Below, in pieces: positions 12,801 through 27,800 of a stretch of 64,000 nt of DNA (position 1 is the first letter of the stretch; every line of letters starts with the position of its first letter). The position numbers were made by a program, and so were the translations under genes. The notes under the pieces are model-generated. The model was not told the origin of the DNA and did no database searches. It saw only the letters and a program-made list of their open reading frames with translations. The DNA is from Adiantum capillus-veneris (taxonomy: Eukaryota; Streptophyta; Polypodiopsida; Polypodiales; Pteridaceae), in NCBI GenBank assembly GCA_014529385.2, contig CM043960.1, forward strand, positions 26,084,396 to 26,148,395. The letters are read 5' to 3'.

Positions 12801-15800
12801 GACAATGAGAAATATATCATCCTCACGCTTGACATACAAAGTGCTTTCTGTTGGACATTTACGAAAGCCTCGTTTAACCAAATGAGTGTCAGCTTTCTCA
12901 TACCAAGCATGAGGAGATTGCTTCAACCCATACAAAGCTTTGTTACATTTACACACTTTATCTTCTTGTCCTTTCTTGACAAACCGCAAGGGTACGTTAC
13001 ATAAACTTCCTCAAATGTATCACCATTCAAGAAAGCAGTAGCAATGAAATATATTACCATTCAAGAAAGCAGTAACAATGAAATATATCACCATTCAAGA
13101 AAGCAGTAACAATACATTCTATCCAAAATGAGCTGTCAATGTACATAGAAAACGAATAGTAGTCATACGACAAGTGGGAGCAAAAGTCTCTTCATAATCA
13201 ATGCCTTTTGACTGTGCATAACCTTTTGAAACAAGTCTAGCCTTGTAGCGAACAATCTCACCATCCTGCTTACGTTTCAACTTGTAAACCTAATTCATAC
13301 CAATGCCGTTTTTGCCCGGAGATAAATCACATAAAATCCATGTGTCATTTTCTATAAGTGCATCATATTCTACCATGCAATTTTCTAAATTCTGTGCTTC
13401 ATCGAGGTTCATTCTCATCACATAAACTAGAAATAGCCAAAGCATAACTATTTGACGCATAAGATGCATGGCGAGAACCTGAACGAGTACGACTAGACAT
13501 AGGTGCATCCAATTTACTATCACTCAAAGCATGCACCAACCAACCATTTTGGCATACCTCTCATTCTCAACCCTTTACACATCAGGTACGTCATGTACAT
13601 CTGCATCAGTAATAGGTTGATCCGTAACAGTTTCAAAAACCCCCATAGGCTGTATATTTGCCTCATTGGAATGCACTTTCCTTCAAGGCTTATCTTGGAT
13701 TCATCTAGGTATATGTTATAAATGTTATGTGAGCTTATATTACTGTCTTTGGCACATGATAACAAAGGTTGAACAAAACCTTCCACAAAAACATCTCCTC
13801 GTGAAACCAAGATACGTTTTGTTTGTGGATAGTATAACCTGTAATCTTTGCTTTTAGTACTATAACCAACAACAATGCATTTAAGAGCCTTATCATCCAA
13901 TTTTTTCCACCGTGTTTGTGGTACCAAAACGTAAGCTAAACAACTAAAAACGTGCATGTGATCAATAAATGGTTTTTTATTATGCCAACTTCATAAGGAG
14001 TCATAGACTGCAAGGCTTTGGCAGGGCACCTGTTAAGTACATAGGTAGCACACATAATAGCCTCAAGCCAAAACAAATGTGGCAAAGCTTGACTCTTGAC
14101 TATACATTTGTTAGAGTTCATCTTCCTGTCCGATGGTAGCTCCGGTATCTCCCGGGAGGAGATTAGGAGTGAGGGCTGTTTTGTGGCTGTGCCCGGCCGT
14201 ACTTTAGATAGACGTACCTGTTCTCGGCGGTGCACTTCACTGTGATGCCCACCTAGTAGGCTGGCATGAGACACGACCCCCGTTCCTAGGGTTTCTCGGG
14301 GTTAGAATCTCGAGTCTTCTGCAGTTATGCTACTAAATGTGTATCCCAAGTCACTTTTTGTGAGCTTACATATTTATTAGCCTTTTTAGCCATTTTGTGG
14401 GGTCGTGGGGTTTCCAAGCTGAGTAGGGCAATGCCCTTTATAGCCCCCCCCCCCTCCTTCTCTTGTATCATTTGGCATGTTGTTCGATGCAGATCATGTA
14501 ACAAACTTGGGCACCCCAAGTCTAGAATCTGTCGCGACACGAGAGAGATTCACTTGAAATACTTCACAACTTTAAAGTCACATGTCAATTTGGTGGACAC
14601 GACCCGTCGTAGTTCCGTGCCCAGAGAGATTGGACCCAAAGACTGGCACCCCTTTCGGTATTTCTTTTATATGTGAGGCCCTTAGGACTCTTTTATTCTT
14701 ACAAGGGATGCCAAAAGCAGAGCCCCAAAATCAGTTAAACTCAAAAGCAAAGGTTCCAAAAGCTTCAACCTTAAAAGCAAAGCTCCAAAAGCAACTAGTT
14801 CTTAAAAACTGGCAAAAAGCTGCCAACGCAAATTACGGAATTCCGTACAGCTGTCATGTTAGCATGTCAGCGCGAATTGCGAGCGTTTGTACAGCTGCCA
14901 CGTCATCGGCTAGTCAGCATAATTTTCGGCTTGCCACTTCAGCAGTCAGCGCGCATGTGTGTGTGTTTGTTCGGGGGGCTGCCATGTCACCGGGTTGTGA
15001 CATACCTCCCTCTTGAAAGAATTGTAATCGCCCTCGATTACGCTTGCAAAACGGACAGAGGTCATAAACTGTCTTAGTAGACACTGACTGTTAGTACCGA
15101 CGCACTAGACATGACACATCTAGCACTTGTACAAAGACGAAAGTCACATCACTGCACATGACATCACATGACAATCAATCACAGAAACATTCATTCCAAA
15201 TCTCAGACCATGATTGCTAGCAACGTATTTAGTAACCTCATTGATATCGGGTTAACTAATCGCATATTGCGATTATGTCTATAAAGATTTTTTGACTTAA
15301 GCACTGTCGTGTGCAAGTAGTCATTCGTCTCAAGCACTGTCGTGTGCGAGAATCTGTCGCCTCAAGCACTGTCATGTGCGAGAATCATTTCCGGGGATTC
15401 CAATTTATCACTAAGTTCATACTGAACAGAGTGGTCTAGCCATTGATTCGTTATCAAGTTCATTCGGGAGCTGTCGCTGCTCCATCTCATTCTTAATTTT
15501 GCTCTTTTTCCAGAATTAACGGATTCTTTCATAAAACATTAGTTTTATTCAAAATTTAAAATCATCTTTTAAAAAGTCTTGTTTCATAAATTCATAAAGC
15601 AAAATAATGCCAATTCAAAAATCTGTTTTGGAACGAGTATCGCCTGGTCATGCTGTTCTTTTAATCTGGCAGTCATCCTGATTCTTGTGCCCTTTTGGGG
15701 CACCGTGTAGCGATATGTCCTTGTTCTCCACATTCAAAACACTTTCCTGCGAAATATTCATCTCTTTGGTCTTCTGTGAGAGAAGGTCGTCTATCTCTTG

Positions 15801-18800
15801 GTTGATTGTTTCTGTTATGACTTGTTGAAGGTTCATTGTGAGGATTCTAGGTACTAATCCTTTATTAAGTACTTAAACTCATGATTAAGACTTAAGAAAC
15901 TTGAACTGTACTCGAGACAAGACTTAGAAGACTCTGTGTTTGATTTATTGAACTGTTTAAAACTGAGTACAATTGGCTGCTTATATAGGAGACGAAGAGA
16001 CATAAATGAAAAGACATGTCTCTTGGTGAAGAGACATGACTTTAGACGTAAAGACACATCCTTTCGGCGAAGAGCTGCAACAATTGGGCGACCAGTCGCA
16101 CCCGTAAAGCGAAGGGGTGTGACCAGTCGTTGAAGGAATGTGGCTTTTGGCGAAGAGACATGTCTCTTGGGCGAAGGGGTGTGACCATCCAAGCGCAGGG
16201 GTCCTCCTTGGCATGGCACTTCGCGTATCTGCATCAATGAGTAAGTATTGCATTGTAGTTAAGTCACAAACATGACATTCTTTCCCATTTAAAATGAGAG
16301 CCCGTGTCAAAGAAATGACTTCTGATGTTGATAAAACTCTCGAAAATCTTCAATCTTTGAGTTATCGGAAACCTTTGTCTTGAACCTTTGCTTCTTGCGA
16401 AACCTTTTTGCTTTGACTGCTAAGTCCCATATCATTGCATTGTTCAAAGACTTTTTAGAGGAATCTGGCATAATGAGGTTAACTGCAACAAGAGGTTGAT
16501 CTTCAAAATTCTTCACGTGATGTAAGATTTCTCGTTCAAAATCTTCCAATAACTTCGAAATATTTGGGGAAGAGGAAATCTTCTCAAGGTACTCTTCAGA
16601 TGGGATAATTTCAACTTTAGTAATCACTGGAGAGGATTTTGGCTTGAGACTGTAATCATCTTCCAATAACGAATCCCAAAATTCTTCAGAATCATCTTCA
16701 GAAACTGTCATTTCATGACTTGCAATTGGCATATCATTATCCAGCAAAGAATTAAAGAAAGCAAGTCGTCTTCAGACTCGGAATTTGCAACTATCTTCTT
16801 ATCTTTGTCTTCATCAATTGAGTCAGGAGAAGTTAATGAATTCAAAAATTCATCAATAATAATATCTGCATCTGCATCGGAAATTATATTCTCTTCATAA
16901 TCCACTGTATCATGTCGCTTGACTGGTATACGTGAGGCTTGAATCGCTCTTTCTGCATGAGAAAGCCCGTGTAAAGTCAATTCATGTCCATCTTTGAACA
17001 AATTGATAGTATGTCCTCGAAAGCTAATTGCTGGATCATATTGGAATAACCAATGCTGACCAAGAATCATGTCGTAATAAGTTAAAGGCATGACTCCTAA
17101 ATCCAGTTGATATGCATAAGTTTGAATCTCGAACCGCAACTGTCGAACTGTCTGATCACAAGTCAAAATTGATCCATCTGCTAATTCCACATCATATAAG
17201 TGAGATGTCTTTGGAGTTGGTAAACGAAGCTGTTGAACTATTTGAGTGTTGACGAAATTATTCGAGCATCCGCTCTCCACCAAAATATTGATGGAGCGAC
17301 CATTGAGTGTTCCAAGAAGGCTCAAAACTTGCTTTGAGAGAGGCTCCAAAACTAAAGAATTGCACTGAGCATGCTTCATAAGAATACTCGTATCCTCTGA
17401 GACACGAATCGTATTGACCACAAATTTTCCTTTATCCTTAGCAGAATCTGGTTGGTTGTTCATCATTCGATGATGTTTCCGCGTTGGAATTTCTTTTCGA
17501 ATTAGACGGATTTGGTCTCTTTGGACATTGATACCATTTGTGGTCACCACCGCAAATTGTACATAATCCTTCCTTCTTTGAAGTCGAAGATGCATTTGAC
17601 TAAGAGCCTTGCTGAGTATTGGTATGCCGATCTTGAGAAAAATCACATCCTTTACCACGATCAAGTGGAGGAACATGTGAAGAAGATTTGCTTTCAGATT
17701 ATCGATCTTGAGAATAGAACCTTGAAGTTGAATAAGGTTGCGTTGCTTGCTGTCTGAACTGAGACTGATGTTGCTGACTTTGGCTATAGCTGTCTCTGCG
17801 ATCGCGCTGTGAAAAGCGAGCGCTGTTTGAAGATCTGTCACCAGGGAGAAAATTCCGTGTAGGGCGCTTATTATCGCCTAGACGCTCCACAGGCAATTGC
17901 AGCATTCAAGGTGGTATGGTTGTATTTGTGCACATCGTCCTTCAGGTTGGGTTCGAGTCCGTCGATAAAGTTGTGAAGTTTATCAGAGGGACTAAGGGTC
18001 TCTATCTCCAGAGTTAACCTTTGGAACTCTGTAATGTACGCGGCCAAGGAACCTGTCTGGCTGCTCAGGCGGCGAAGAGAGGACCGGGCATGAAAATCCG
18101 CATTGGCAGGTTCGAACGCCTTGCGAATAGCACGCCGGAATTTATTCCAAGAAGGTGTGTGTTTACCCGTCATTGCCACCAAAGAAATGCGGTGTCCTTG
18201 AGCAGAGAACTTGCAAGTGCAACTTTTTTACTCTCGACCAAGTTCGTGTTGGACAAGTAGACCTCCATTTTGAATAGCCATTGGTCCAGCATGCGCTTGT
18301 CGCGGCGACCATTGTATGGTTCGGGCAGTTTAACATCCAGCTTTTTCTTCTGTGCAGCATTAAAATTTTTATAAAGTGATTGAAGTTCATGATTGTCTAC
18401 CTCTTCAGTTGGATCTGGTTCGGTTTGTTCGTCCACTGAAGCTTCGGAAGGTGTTGAAGATGCTGCATTAGTAGTTCGAGAAACAACAGGTCGACTTCGA
18501 GAAGTGTTTTCCGTGTGCATCTCATCCAAGCCAGTGTGAAGTGATGCGAGGCTTGTGGAAAGTGTGGCCATATGCTCCTTTATAATAGTAAGGGCATCGT
18601 CAGACTGACCACCTCCATCCTGAGAATTCGGCATGGTTACGCCTTAAAAGGAACTCGAACAGGTGCAAGTTCTAGGTCGGGAACAGGTTCTGGGACGGGT
18701 ACTTCGTGAGCGGAAACTGCGTCTGGAATAAGTTGGCGCTCCGGAGTCGGGGAATTAGGAATAATTATCACTGCTGGCTTTGAGTACGGCGAATCTGGAA

Positions 18801-21800
18801 TCACAATCACTTCGTGTATAGGGAAATTCTCCGGTAAGATTTCATCAGCAATCTCAGTTGTGTTCCGGAGATGCGGAATGGGCACTCAGGTATGGGCATC
18901 TTCCATGGCCGTGTACAGTACATAGGCAAGAGGGAGAGAAGAGGCCAACACTGAGTGAGGGGATAAGAGCAGCGTGCGGTAGTTTAAATTGCTGCCTTTT
19001 TTTTGGCACTTTTTTTGATGTATAATAAGGGTGTTCACATGGGGTTTATTATATGAGGCTGACCGGCCAATTTTTAAAAAAACCCTTTGGCTGATGACAA
19101 TTGGGCCAGCCAAAGTGTTTTTGGAACTTATGATAAAGTTAAGTGCTAACGTAAGTTGCTGCCAGCGTAAAAAAATATCATCAGCGTAAGAAAGGAACCA
19201 GCGCTGGGTATTTTGCATTGAATTCAGCCCAGCAAGTTGATGTTTCAGCAGTAGGGTGACGTTTCAGCCAGTTAATTTCATCCAGCGATAAAGTGTTAAA
19301 TGCAGCCAGTGTAAGGTTTCCAGTAGCGCAGCCAGGCCAGCGTTTCAGCGTGCCGCTTGGAGAGGTGACCCTTGGTGATGTACCACTTGGTGATGTGCTC
19401 TACTGCTAGGGAAAAGGTGTGGTGAAAATGCGCAACACTCCATGTACCGGTTGTATACACGAGCCTTCGGGTATACGCCGTGCACAATTGGGTACGCGAT
19501 ACACATACTCTAGGTACACCACACACTCGCACACACTGCTATCCCGTTCTGTTTATGCTTCTTTTATATGCGTAGAATTAAATCAGGTACCTCAGACCAT
19601 CGGCGAAGAAGTTTTTTCCATACAACGCCGGGAAAGGGATAGAGTGTAGCGTCAAGGGTGAGAGGCTCACAATCGTAGGGTCCTCGGAAAATTTTTGCTT
19701 TGATACCACTGTGAGGATTCTAGGTACTAATCCTTTATTAAGTACTTAAACTCATGATTAAGACTTAAGAAACTTGAACTGTACTCGAGACAAGACTTAG
19801 AAGACTCTGTGTTTGATTGATTGATCTGTTTAAAACTGAGTACAATAGGCTCCTTATATAGGAGACGAAGAGACATAAATGAAAAGACATGTCTCCTGGT
19901 GAAGAGACATGACTTTAGACGTAAAGACACATCCTTTCGGCGAAGAGCTGCAACCATTGGGCGAAGAGTCGCACTCGTACACCGAAGGGGTGTGACCAGT
20001 CGTCGAAGGAGTGTGGCTTTTGGCGAAGAGGCATGTCTCTTGGGCGAAGGGGTGTGACCATCCAAGCGCAGGGGTCCTCCTTGGCATGGCACTTCGCGTA
20101 TTTGCATCAATGAGTAAGTATTGTAATGTAGTTAAGTCACAAACGTGACATTCATCTGATGGGTAAGTCAATTTACCCGTATGTATTGCAAATCTCCGCT
20201 TCGCGTCTCATCAATAGTTGTATAGACTCAGACTTCCTTTCGAGACAGTAGTCTCGAATTTCTTTGGGAAGTCCACAACAAAATCGTTCAATCTGCTACT
20301 TAAAACTGATCTTCTTAAAGGATGAAACAGATAGAAAAATTTCCCAGAATCTTTCACGATAAGAATCCAAAGATTCTGTCTTGACCATTCGAACATGGTT
20401 CCAGTTAGTAATCATGTCTCATTCGTATTCTTGTGTGAGCCATGAAGAAATAAAGAGTTTCTTAAATTTCAACCACTTTGTCGGGGCTTGTTTCCTTAAT
20501 AACAGCGTGGACCACTATGTCCGTGCATTCCCTTATCTTCTGGGAGCAGATTTTACGATCAAGATAGACCATCAGAGCCTTCGATATTCTCTCTCTGAAC
20601 GCAAGTTGTCTGAGAAACAGATGAGGTAGGCCAATTTTCTCTCCAAGCTACAGATTGGTACCGAACTCTTTTCCTACTCTATTAAGGATGATTACCTTTA
20701 TTTCCATCAAACTCTTTGTGTGGCGCGTCCACTTAGAACAAAGGTAATGGATGAAGCACATGCTTCTCCTTACGCAGGCCATAGAGGCATAATGTCTACG
20801 ACACAAGTCCTAGAAATATATTTTTATTGGCCAACACTACAAACTGACATAGATAAATATGTCAGAGAACGTGTACCATGCCAAAAAGCTAAGTATGATC
20901 GCCATAAGATGTCACGAGGACTTGGCAACTGCTAACCTTAGTTGTTGGTTTCTTTCCAATGATTTTTGTTTAATTTTTGAGACCCTCTTTTTGAAGTTGC
21001 AAATGGTCGGACATTGTATGGCCAATGTGAACGGTAGTTTCATCCGCAGACGAAAAGTTGGTCGGCACTGGAACTCGTAAAGTAAAAGGATGTCTAGGCT
21101 CAGTTCAAGATCATGTAGGTATCCCCGTCGCACTTAGCAAGTTGGTGGATACTAGGAAGTGAACTCAATAAAGGCATAAAGTCAAGGTGGGACTACCAAC
21201 AGAAAGTATCCAACAGTTGGGCCACATTGTACTTTTGGATGCGGTCCCAATGAGGATAGATGGTCAGATGACCAATGGGAGCCCAACGGAAGCATCTCCT
21301 AAAATTTAGGGAACTGCTATTTTGGGCCGTGAAAGGTGTTCGCGTCATTACCTTCGGAATGACAAGGGGAACATTTTATTACTCTGCTGCAAAGTCAATT
21401 GATGCACTAGTTGAGAGATTTTTAAGCAGGAAGCCCAATGCGGGGAAATTGCATGTATGAGTGCCAAGTGGCACTTTTTGGTCAATTTACCAAGTTTGGG
21501 AGAACAGAACCCGTAACTGACTTTTTGGAGCAGTTTTGGAGGTTGATAACTGTGATTTTCAGCCATTTCTCTCCATTTTTGAGCTTCCCATGACTTTACC
21601 TAAGTCTAAGGAGCTCATTTTCAGCATTGGAAGGCATTAGATGCGTGTTTACAGGGCTGTTTTGCTGCGTTTTTAGCGATACGCAAGTTTTGGCAGCCAT
21701 GGAAATCTTCCCCTTTTTGCATCTATTTGTTTACAGATGCATTACAGGTCAAGGGCAATAGAGGGGGCGCTCGATTTATGCTTGGGGGATACTTCATTGA

Positions 21801-24800
21801 GAACCTGTCATCACAGGTTAAGAGCTATGGAGTGCTTTCTTTCCCTCTCATGTACAGTGTGGTGCTAGGAGTGATGCCCTGCACACTACACACTGCTCTC
21901 TCTCCCCACTACGTGCAATTATGTGATGCCCCACAAGAGGGCTCTTCATTTGACTGATGTATAGTTGTGTGGGTTCATGCTTTTGTGCTGAGGCAAGAGC
22001 CTCCTTGAGCAGGAACAGGTGTAGCTAACTGCTACTCCAAAGCAGGCACCGGTGAGGGTCATAACCTCACCGTACAGGTGCAAATTCAGCGCTATGTATG
22101 CGCAGAAAATTGACTGTTTTTCAGCCATACGGACGCCAGAACCATTGGGAATAGTACCCCACTGGTGGCAAAGGACAATTAGGGGACTGTTTGGGGCTGA
22201 AAACAGGGCAAAAACCAGTAAATACAGCGTGCTGAATTTACTGTTTTTGGGCAGGAATCAGAGGGTTTATGCCAGTGGAAGTGAGTTCCAACAGGGGAAT
22301 TGGTTTCGCGCAAGTTTTGGGGTTGTTATGCTATCGAAATTTGGCCAAATCAAGTGGTATCTAGTTGGATATAGACAAAGGATTCCCAGTTTGTAAATTT
22401 ACCCTCTCAAAGTATAAAGAAATACCGAAAGGGGCGCCAATTTTGGGGCCTACAGGTTGTCGGTGTCTGCTTGGGCATTCTAGCTTTCGAGCCGTGTGTG
22501 TGATTAAGTGTTAATTCCCGTCGCAGGTTTCCTTTGCAAAGTGCTCTGTGTGTGTGTCTAAAGTAAAGAATTTCGGGTGAAAGCCAACGCCTACCGCCCC
22601 ACCACGGGCCGGTTACATAATAAGACCCTTGGCTTGCTTCAGCCCCTTCCGGTACCATAGGTACCCTAGGAAAGTAGTGCCATGGATTTTATAACGGATT
22701 TACCACGCACTCCGAATGGAAATGATGCAATCTGGACTATTATATACAGATTCAGTAAGCAAGCTCATTTCATTCGAGTAAAGAAAAATCATTAAAGCTG
22801 ATCACATGGCCAAGATCTTTCTCGTCTAGATTTTTAAGTATCATGGTATGCTTGAAACGATTATCAATGATCGCGACCTATGAATGACCAGTAATTTCTA
22901 GCAAGCTATCATCCTCAGACAGATAAACAAAGCGAAATCGCTAACTCCATAGTCCTAGACATTTTGAAGTGCTATGTCTCAGATAACCAAAGAGAATGGG
23001 AGAAGTATCTACCTCTTGCAGAATTTGCCTATAATAACACCATACATTCCTCTACAAGAAAAGCTCCGTTTGAGGTTATTTATGGCAAACCACATCTTCC
23101 CTCAATCCTTCTCACTAAGGAATAGATATTTACAGTTGATGAATTTGTTCGAGATCTGGATACCGCTTACACGCAAGTGAAACGCACTATCCTTAGATCT
23201 CAAGAAAAGCATAAGAAAGTAGCAATTAAGCATCGTCTTGATCTCAAGCTAACTGAAGGACAATTTGTTCTTCTTAAGTTTGAGAAAGTGCGACTTAAGA
23301 AACAGGCCAATCGAAAAGGGAAGATTGTAAAACTTTTCAGTAGATATTATGGCCCATTTAAGATTACAAACAGATAAATGACGTACATTTAGATTGGATC
23401 TTCTAGAGAATTGGAAAATCCATAATGCTTTTCACACGAGCCTTCTTTGACCTTTTCGTTGGCGAACTTCCTGCAGAACCAGTTACAGAAGATCCTCCGG
23501 AGGTAGATGAAACTGAAGATACTTCTTCCAGAACAGATCATTCATCATCAGGAACGCCAATTAAAGTCTGGAAGAACTCATCGTAAGTACTTAGTAAAGT
23601 TCACGAATTACTCTCCTCTAGATGCTCAGTGGATGACGGAATCAGAACTGCAAGAGAAGAAGCAACAGGAGCATTGCTCAACAGGCCGACTCTCAAGCAA
23701 GACAAGAAGAACTTGATCAGCGTTTTACCACAGCTAGGCCAGCGTTTTTGGAGCTCCTGCAATCTGCGTTTTCAGCCAGCCTCATCAGCGTTTTCCCAGC
23801 CTGCAAGAAGCGATTCTGCACCAGCATTTCAGCGAGCACCATGGCGATTTCAGCACCAGCTTCCTAGCGTTTTTCAGGCAGCATAACAGCGTTTTACTCA
23901 GCCATTGATACAGCGTTTTTGCAGCCCTAAACCAGCGTTTTCAGCTTCAATAAGCCAGTGTTTCCAGTCAAGACTTGAAGCAGACTTTCAGCCATCCACT
24001 TCAGCGTCTTCATCAGCCTAAGCAGCGTTTTTGATCCAGCAATCAACGCTTAGAAGAGCAGCAAGGACATTGTTTTTTGCAATAGTAGATCAGGCCGTCA
24101 CTTCAACAATTGCAGATTCGTAGCACTCAGTTTTCAGCCTAGTCTAGTCCTCGTCGTCCACACCGTCGACATCGACATAGCAAGCATTTAGACTCATTGC
24201 ATAAGCCATTGTACCAGATTGTGCAATCAATAGTAGACCACTCTCGCCATTGAGAGTGGGGCCCTTGGAGGAGGGTTTGACAACTTCCCGGTGTCGTATT
24301 CTCTTCTCTCTCTATCTCTCAGTCTCATGCACCTTCACGCACAATGTCCATTCACTATGTTTGTGTCCCTTGCACTTTCTCACTAAAGGAACGGAAGGCT
24401 CTCCCTTCCCTAAGTAAAAGAAACCTTGAGCACAATTCGGAGCACTCATCTTGAGCAAAGTTCAACATTCACTTCCGCTGCACCTTACATTGGTATCAGA
24501 GGTTTGGCAATGTTCTGTATCACTCAAGGAAAGAACCACAAGAACCACAAGAATTTTTTTGCTTGTTGCGGTCGCACGTAACCCAAGTTCACTTGGGCGT
24601 GTCTATTCCTAATCGTGTTTTTGAAGAGTGACAGGAATCCCAAGAAAGAAGGGCTTGCCCAGTCTCCCCTTGTGCCTCTTTTCACTCATTGAGACCGTGC
24701 ACTTAGCGGCCGGCCAATCGACGTGAGGTGGGAAAAAGCAACCTTGGTGTGAGCGTAAGGCCGCCAAGGGGTGCGCCTGCGGAAAAGAGCAGAACTCGGG

Positions 24801-27800
24801 TGAAGAGAAGATCCTTCTCTAACACAGATTGCAAGCAAAAGAAGATCCTCAAGAACGCAAGAACCCAAGAACCTCAAGACCCCCAAGAACCTCAAGACCC
24901 TCAAAAACCCTAGACCCACAAGAACCCAAGTTCCTCGTGAACTTAAGAACCAAAGATCACAGTGTATGGTCATCACCCTAAGCGGAATGGATACTTCGCA
25001 TGGAGGCGGTGAGCATGGGAGTGGCGAAGAAGCGTTTTCCCTACCAGGAGGTTTTCCCAACCCTCCCCCTTCCCCATCTACGCCACGGATTGTACCAAAT
25101 CCTATGGAGGCGATGGTTAAGTCGATGATAGAGATGATGGCACAACGCAACAAGAAATGACTCGCGTTGCGATGGCACAACTAGAAAGAAAAGCAGAACG
25201 ACAGGAAGCCTTGGAGCGTGAACGCCAAGACAGACAAGAAACCTTGGAGCGTGAACGTCAGCTCAGACAAGATACCTTTGAGCGTGAGCGTGATCAAGCG
25301 CGCTTGGCGGCTGAAGAAAGACATGTAGAGCATGCGGCACAGAGTGAACAACGCATGCAAGAGTTTGTACGATATGTTCTCGCCTCGAAGTCAGAACCAA
25401 CCAAAGATGTTGGTAGTTCCTCCAGTGGCGCAAGGCGAGATTCGGACTCCAACAACCCAGTCACAGAGAAGATCCAGTTGAGTAAGTATGATGGTAAGAT
25501 GGATGCTACGGTCATTCATTCTTGGTTGCATCAATTTAATGCTTATTTTGCGACAACTAAGAAGACAGGAAATAGCAAGGTTTTGACGGCAGCTATGTAC
25601 CTTGCCGTTGATGCCATCAATTGGTACCACGCATGGCAAGAGGCATAGTTAGCTGCGCACCTAGAGGAAGCCGACGAATTCACGCGCCTTTCCTTCGGTT
25701 GGGTTGATTTCCAAGACAAGCTCAAGGCGCGGTTTATGCCACCCCAGTACCTCGCACGATTGAAGGACGATTGGCGCGGTCTCAAGCAAAATGGTATGCC
25801 AATTATGTCTTTCTCTAATCGTGTTTTGCAGCTCGGCACTCAATTACGCAAATCGGATGCGGAGCGCAAGGAGGCATTCCTTTATGGATTGGACGAGTAT
25901 ATCAAGTATGATGTCGAGGTGCTGGATCCATTCGATCTCAACAAGGCGGTAGCGATTGCTCTCGCACAGGAGGTGAAGCACAACAAGGGAAAGCCCAAGT
26001 AAAACAAGTACCTCTCAGACTTCTCAGATACCTCAGAATGGTAAGAGTGTTAAGAATGGTAAGACCGGTAACTCTTCTAACCAATTTTCCAATAGTCTCT
26101 CAGAAAAGAACTCTCAAAATGAACATAAGGGTAAGGCTAACACAATTGTTAAACCTAAGCTCACTCCAGATGAAAAGGTAGCTGAAACCGGCCCGTAGGG
26201 CGGTAGGCGTTGGCTTTCACCCGAAATTCTTTACTTTATGCACACACACAGAGCACTATGCAAAGAGAACCTGCGACGGGAGTTAACACTTGAACACACA
26301 CACGGCTCGGAAGCTAGAATGCTCCGAGCAGACGCCGACAACCTGTAGGCCCCAAAATTGGCGCCCCTTTCGGTATTTCTTTATTCTTTAGGAGGGTAAA
26401 TTACAAGGTAAGGTCCTGGGAATCCTTCACGTGTATCCACCTAGATACCATTTGATTTGGCCAAATTTCGGCAGCATAACAGCCCCAAAACTTGCGCGAA
26501 ACCAATTCCCCTGCTGGAACTCGCTTGCACTGTCGTATACCCTCTGATTCCTGTCCAAAAACAGTAAATTCAGCACGCTGTATTTACTGGTTTTTGCCAT
26601 GTTTTCAGCCCCAAACAGTCCCCTAACTGTCCTTTGCCAGTGGGGCACGATTCCCAATGATCCTGGCGTCCATATGGCTGAAAAACAGTGAATTTACAGC
26701 GCATACACAGCGCTGATTTTGCACCTGTACGGTGAGGTTATGACCCTCACCAGTGCCTGCTTTGGAGCAGCAGTTAGCTACCCCTGTTCCTGCTCAAGGA
26801 GGCTCTTGCCTCAGCACAAAAGCATGAACCCACACAACTGTACATCAGTCAAATGAGTAGCCCTCTTGTGGGGCATCACATAACTGCACGTAGGGGAGAA
26901 AGAGAGCAGTATGTAGCGTGCGGGGCATCACTCCCGTCACCATACTGTACATAGAGGGCAAGGTAAGCATTCCATAGCTTCTGTACCTGTTGCAATCCGC
27001 CTGTGGCTGAAAATGGCGCCCCCTTTGATGATATGCAGCTCGTTTTTGCCTCCCAGAGTGGCAGAATCGCTCACAAGATGACACGTCGCCCAGTTTCCGA
27101 GTTTGGGCTTTCCCTGCTAAAAATATCTCAACTGGTGCGTCAGTTGACTTCGCGGCAGAGTTGTAAAGTGTTCCCCTAGTCATACCGAAGGTAATGACGC
27201 GAACACATTTCGTGGCCCAAAATAGCAGTTCCCTAAATTTTAGGAGATGCTTCCGTTGGGCTCCCACTGGTCTTCTGACCATCTATCCTCATTGGGACCG
27301 CATCCAAAAAATGCAATGTGGCCCAACTGTCGGATACTTTTGGTTGGTAGTCCCACCTTGACTTTACGCCTTAATTGAGTTCACTTCCTAGTATCCACCA
27401 ACTTGCTAAGTGCGACGGGGGGACCTATATGATCTTGCTCTGAGCCTAGACATCCTCTTATCATACGAATTCGAGTGCCGACCCCTTCCCGTCTGCGGGT
27501 GAATCTACCGTTCACATTGGCCATACAATGTCCGACCGTTTGCTACTTCAAAAAGAGGGTCTTAAACAAATAAAATAAACCCCATTGGAAAGAAACCAAC
27601 AACCAAGGTTAGCAGTTGCCACATCTCTGTGACATGGTTAATAACTGCCACGTCCTCGTGACATACCCCCCTCTTGAAATCGCAAACGTCCTCGATTGCA
27701 TACCATAAATACACGCCACTGATGATCTTGTGCTATTAACACTCTTTTATCATCGCATGTATCCGCAAGAAAGGTCGTAACATACATAGATACAAATGAC

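Larger units (their letters stand above)
10106..14110 (-). mobile_element. Truncated Ty1/copia retrotransposon with nested solo LTR
   Basis: Reading down the minus strand: integrase, reverse transcriptase, RNase H, polypurine tract, then a 220-bp 3' LTR at 10106-10325. Gag, protease and the 5' LTR are missing, and copia sequence stops inside integrase near 14110. A family-A solo LTR (10820-12270) interrupts the RNase H domain. Many stops and frameshifts make it inactive. A copia protease fragment in the same orientation at 40730-40980 might be the displaced upstream part. Confidence 0.85.
15832..20155 (-). mobile_element. Element E: complete gag-protease-only LTR retrotransposon, TSD TTCAT
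   Basis: Two 441-bp LTRs (15837-16277 and 19710-20150) flank a 3.4-kb interior, with TTCAT at 15832-15836 and 20151-20155. On the minus strand the 5' LTR ends ATCCTCACA, followed after one base by TGGTATCAAAGC, one mismatch from the usual initiator-Met primer site. The purine tract AAATGGGAAAGAA precedes the 3' LTR. The interior encodes gag and an aspartic protease but no reverse transcriptase, RNase H or integrase, so it needs enzymes in trans. The LTRs differ at about 18 sites by eye (about 4%). It sits inside the gag of the family-B remnant, so it is younger than that element. Confidence 0.93.
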
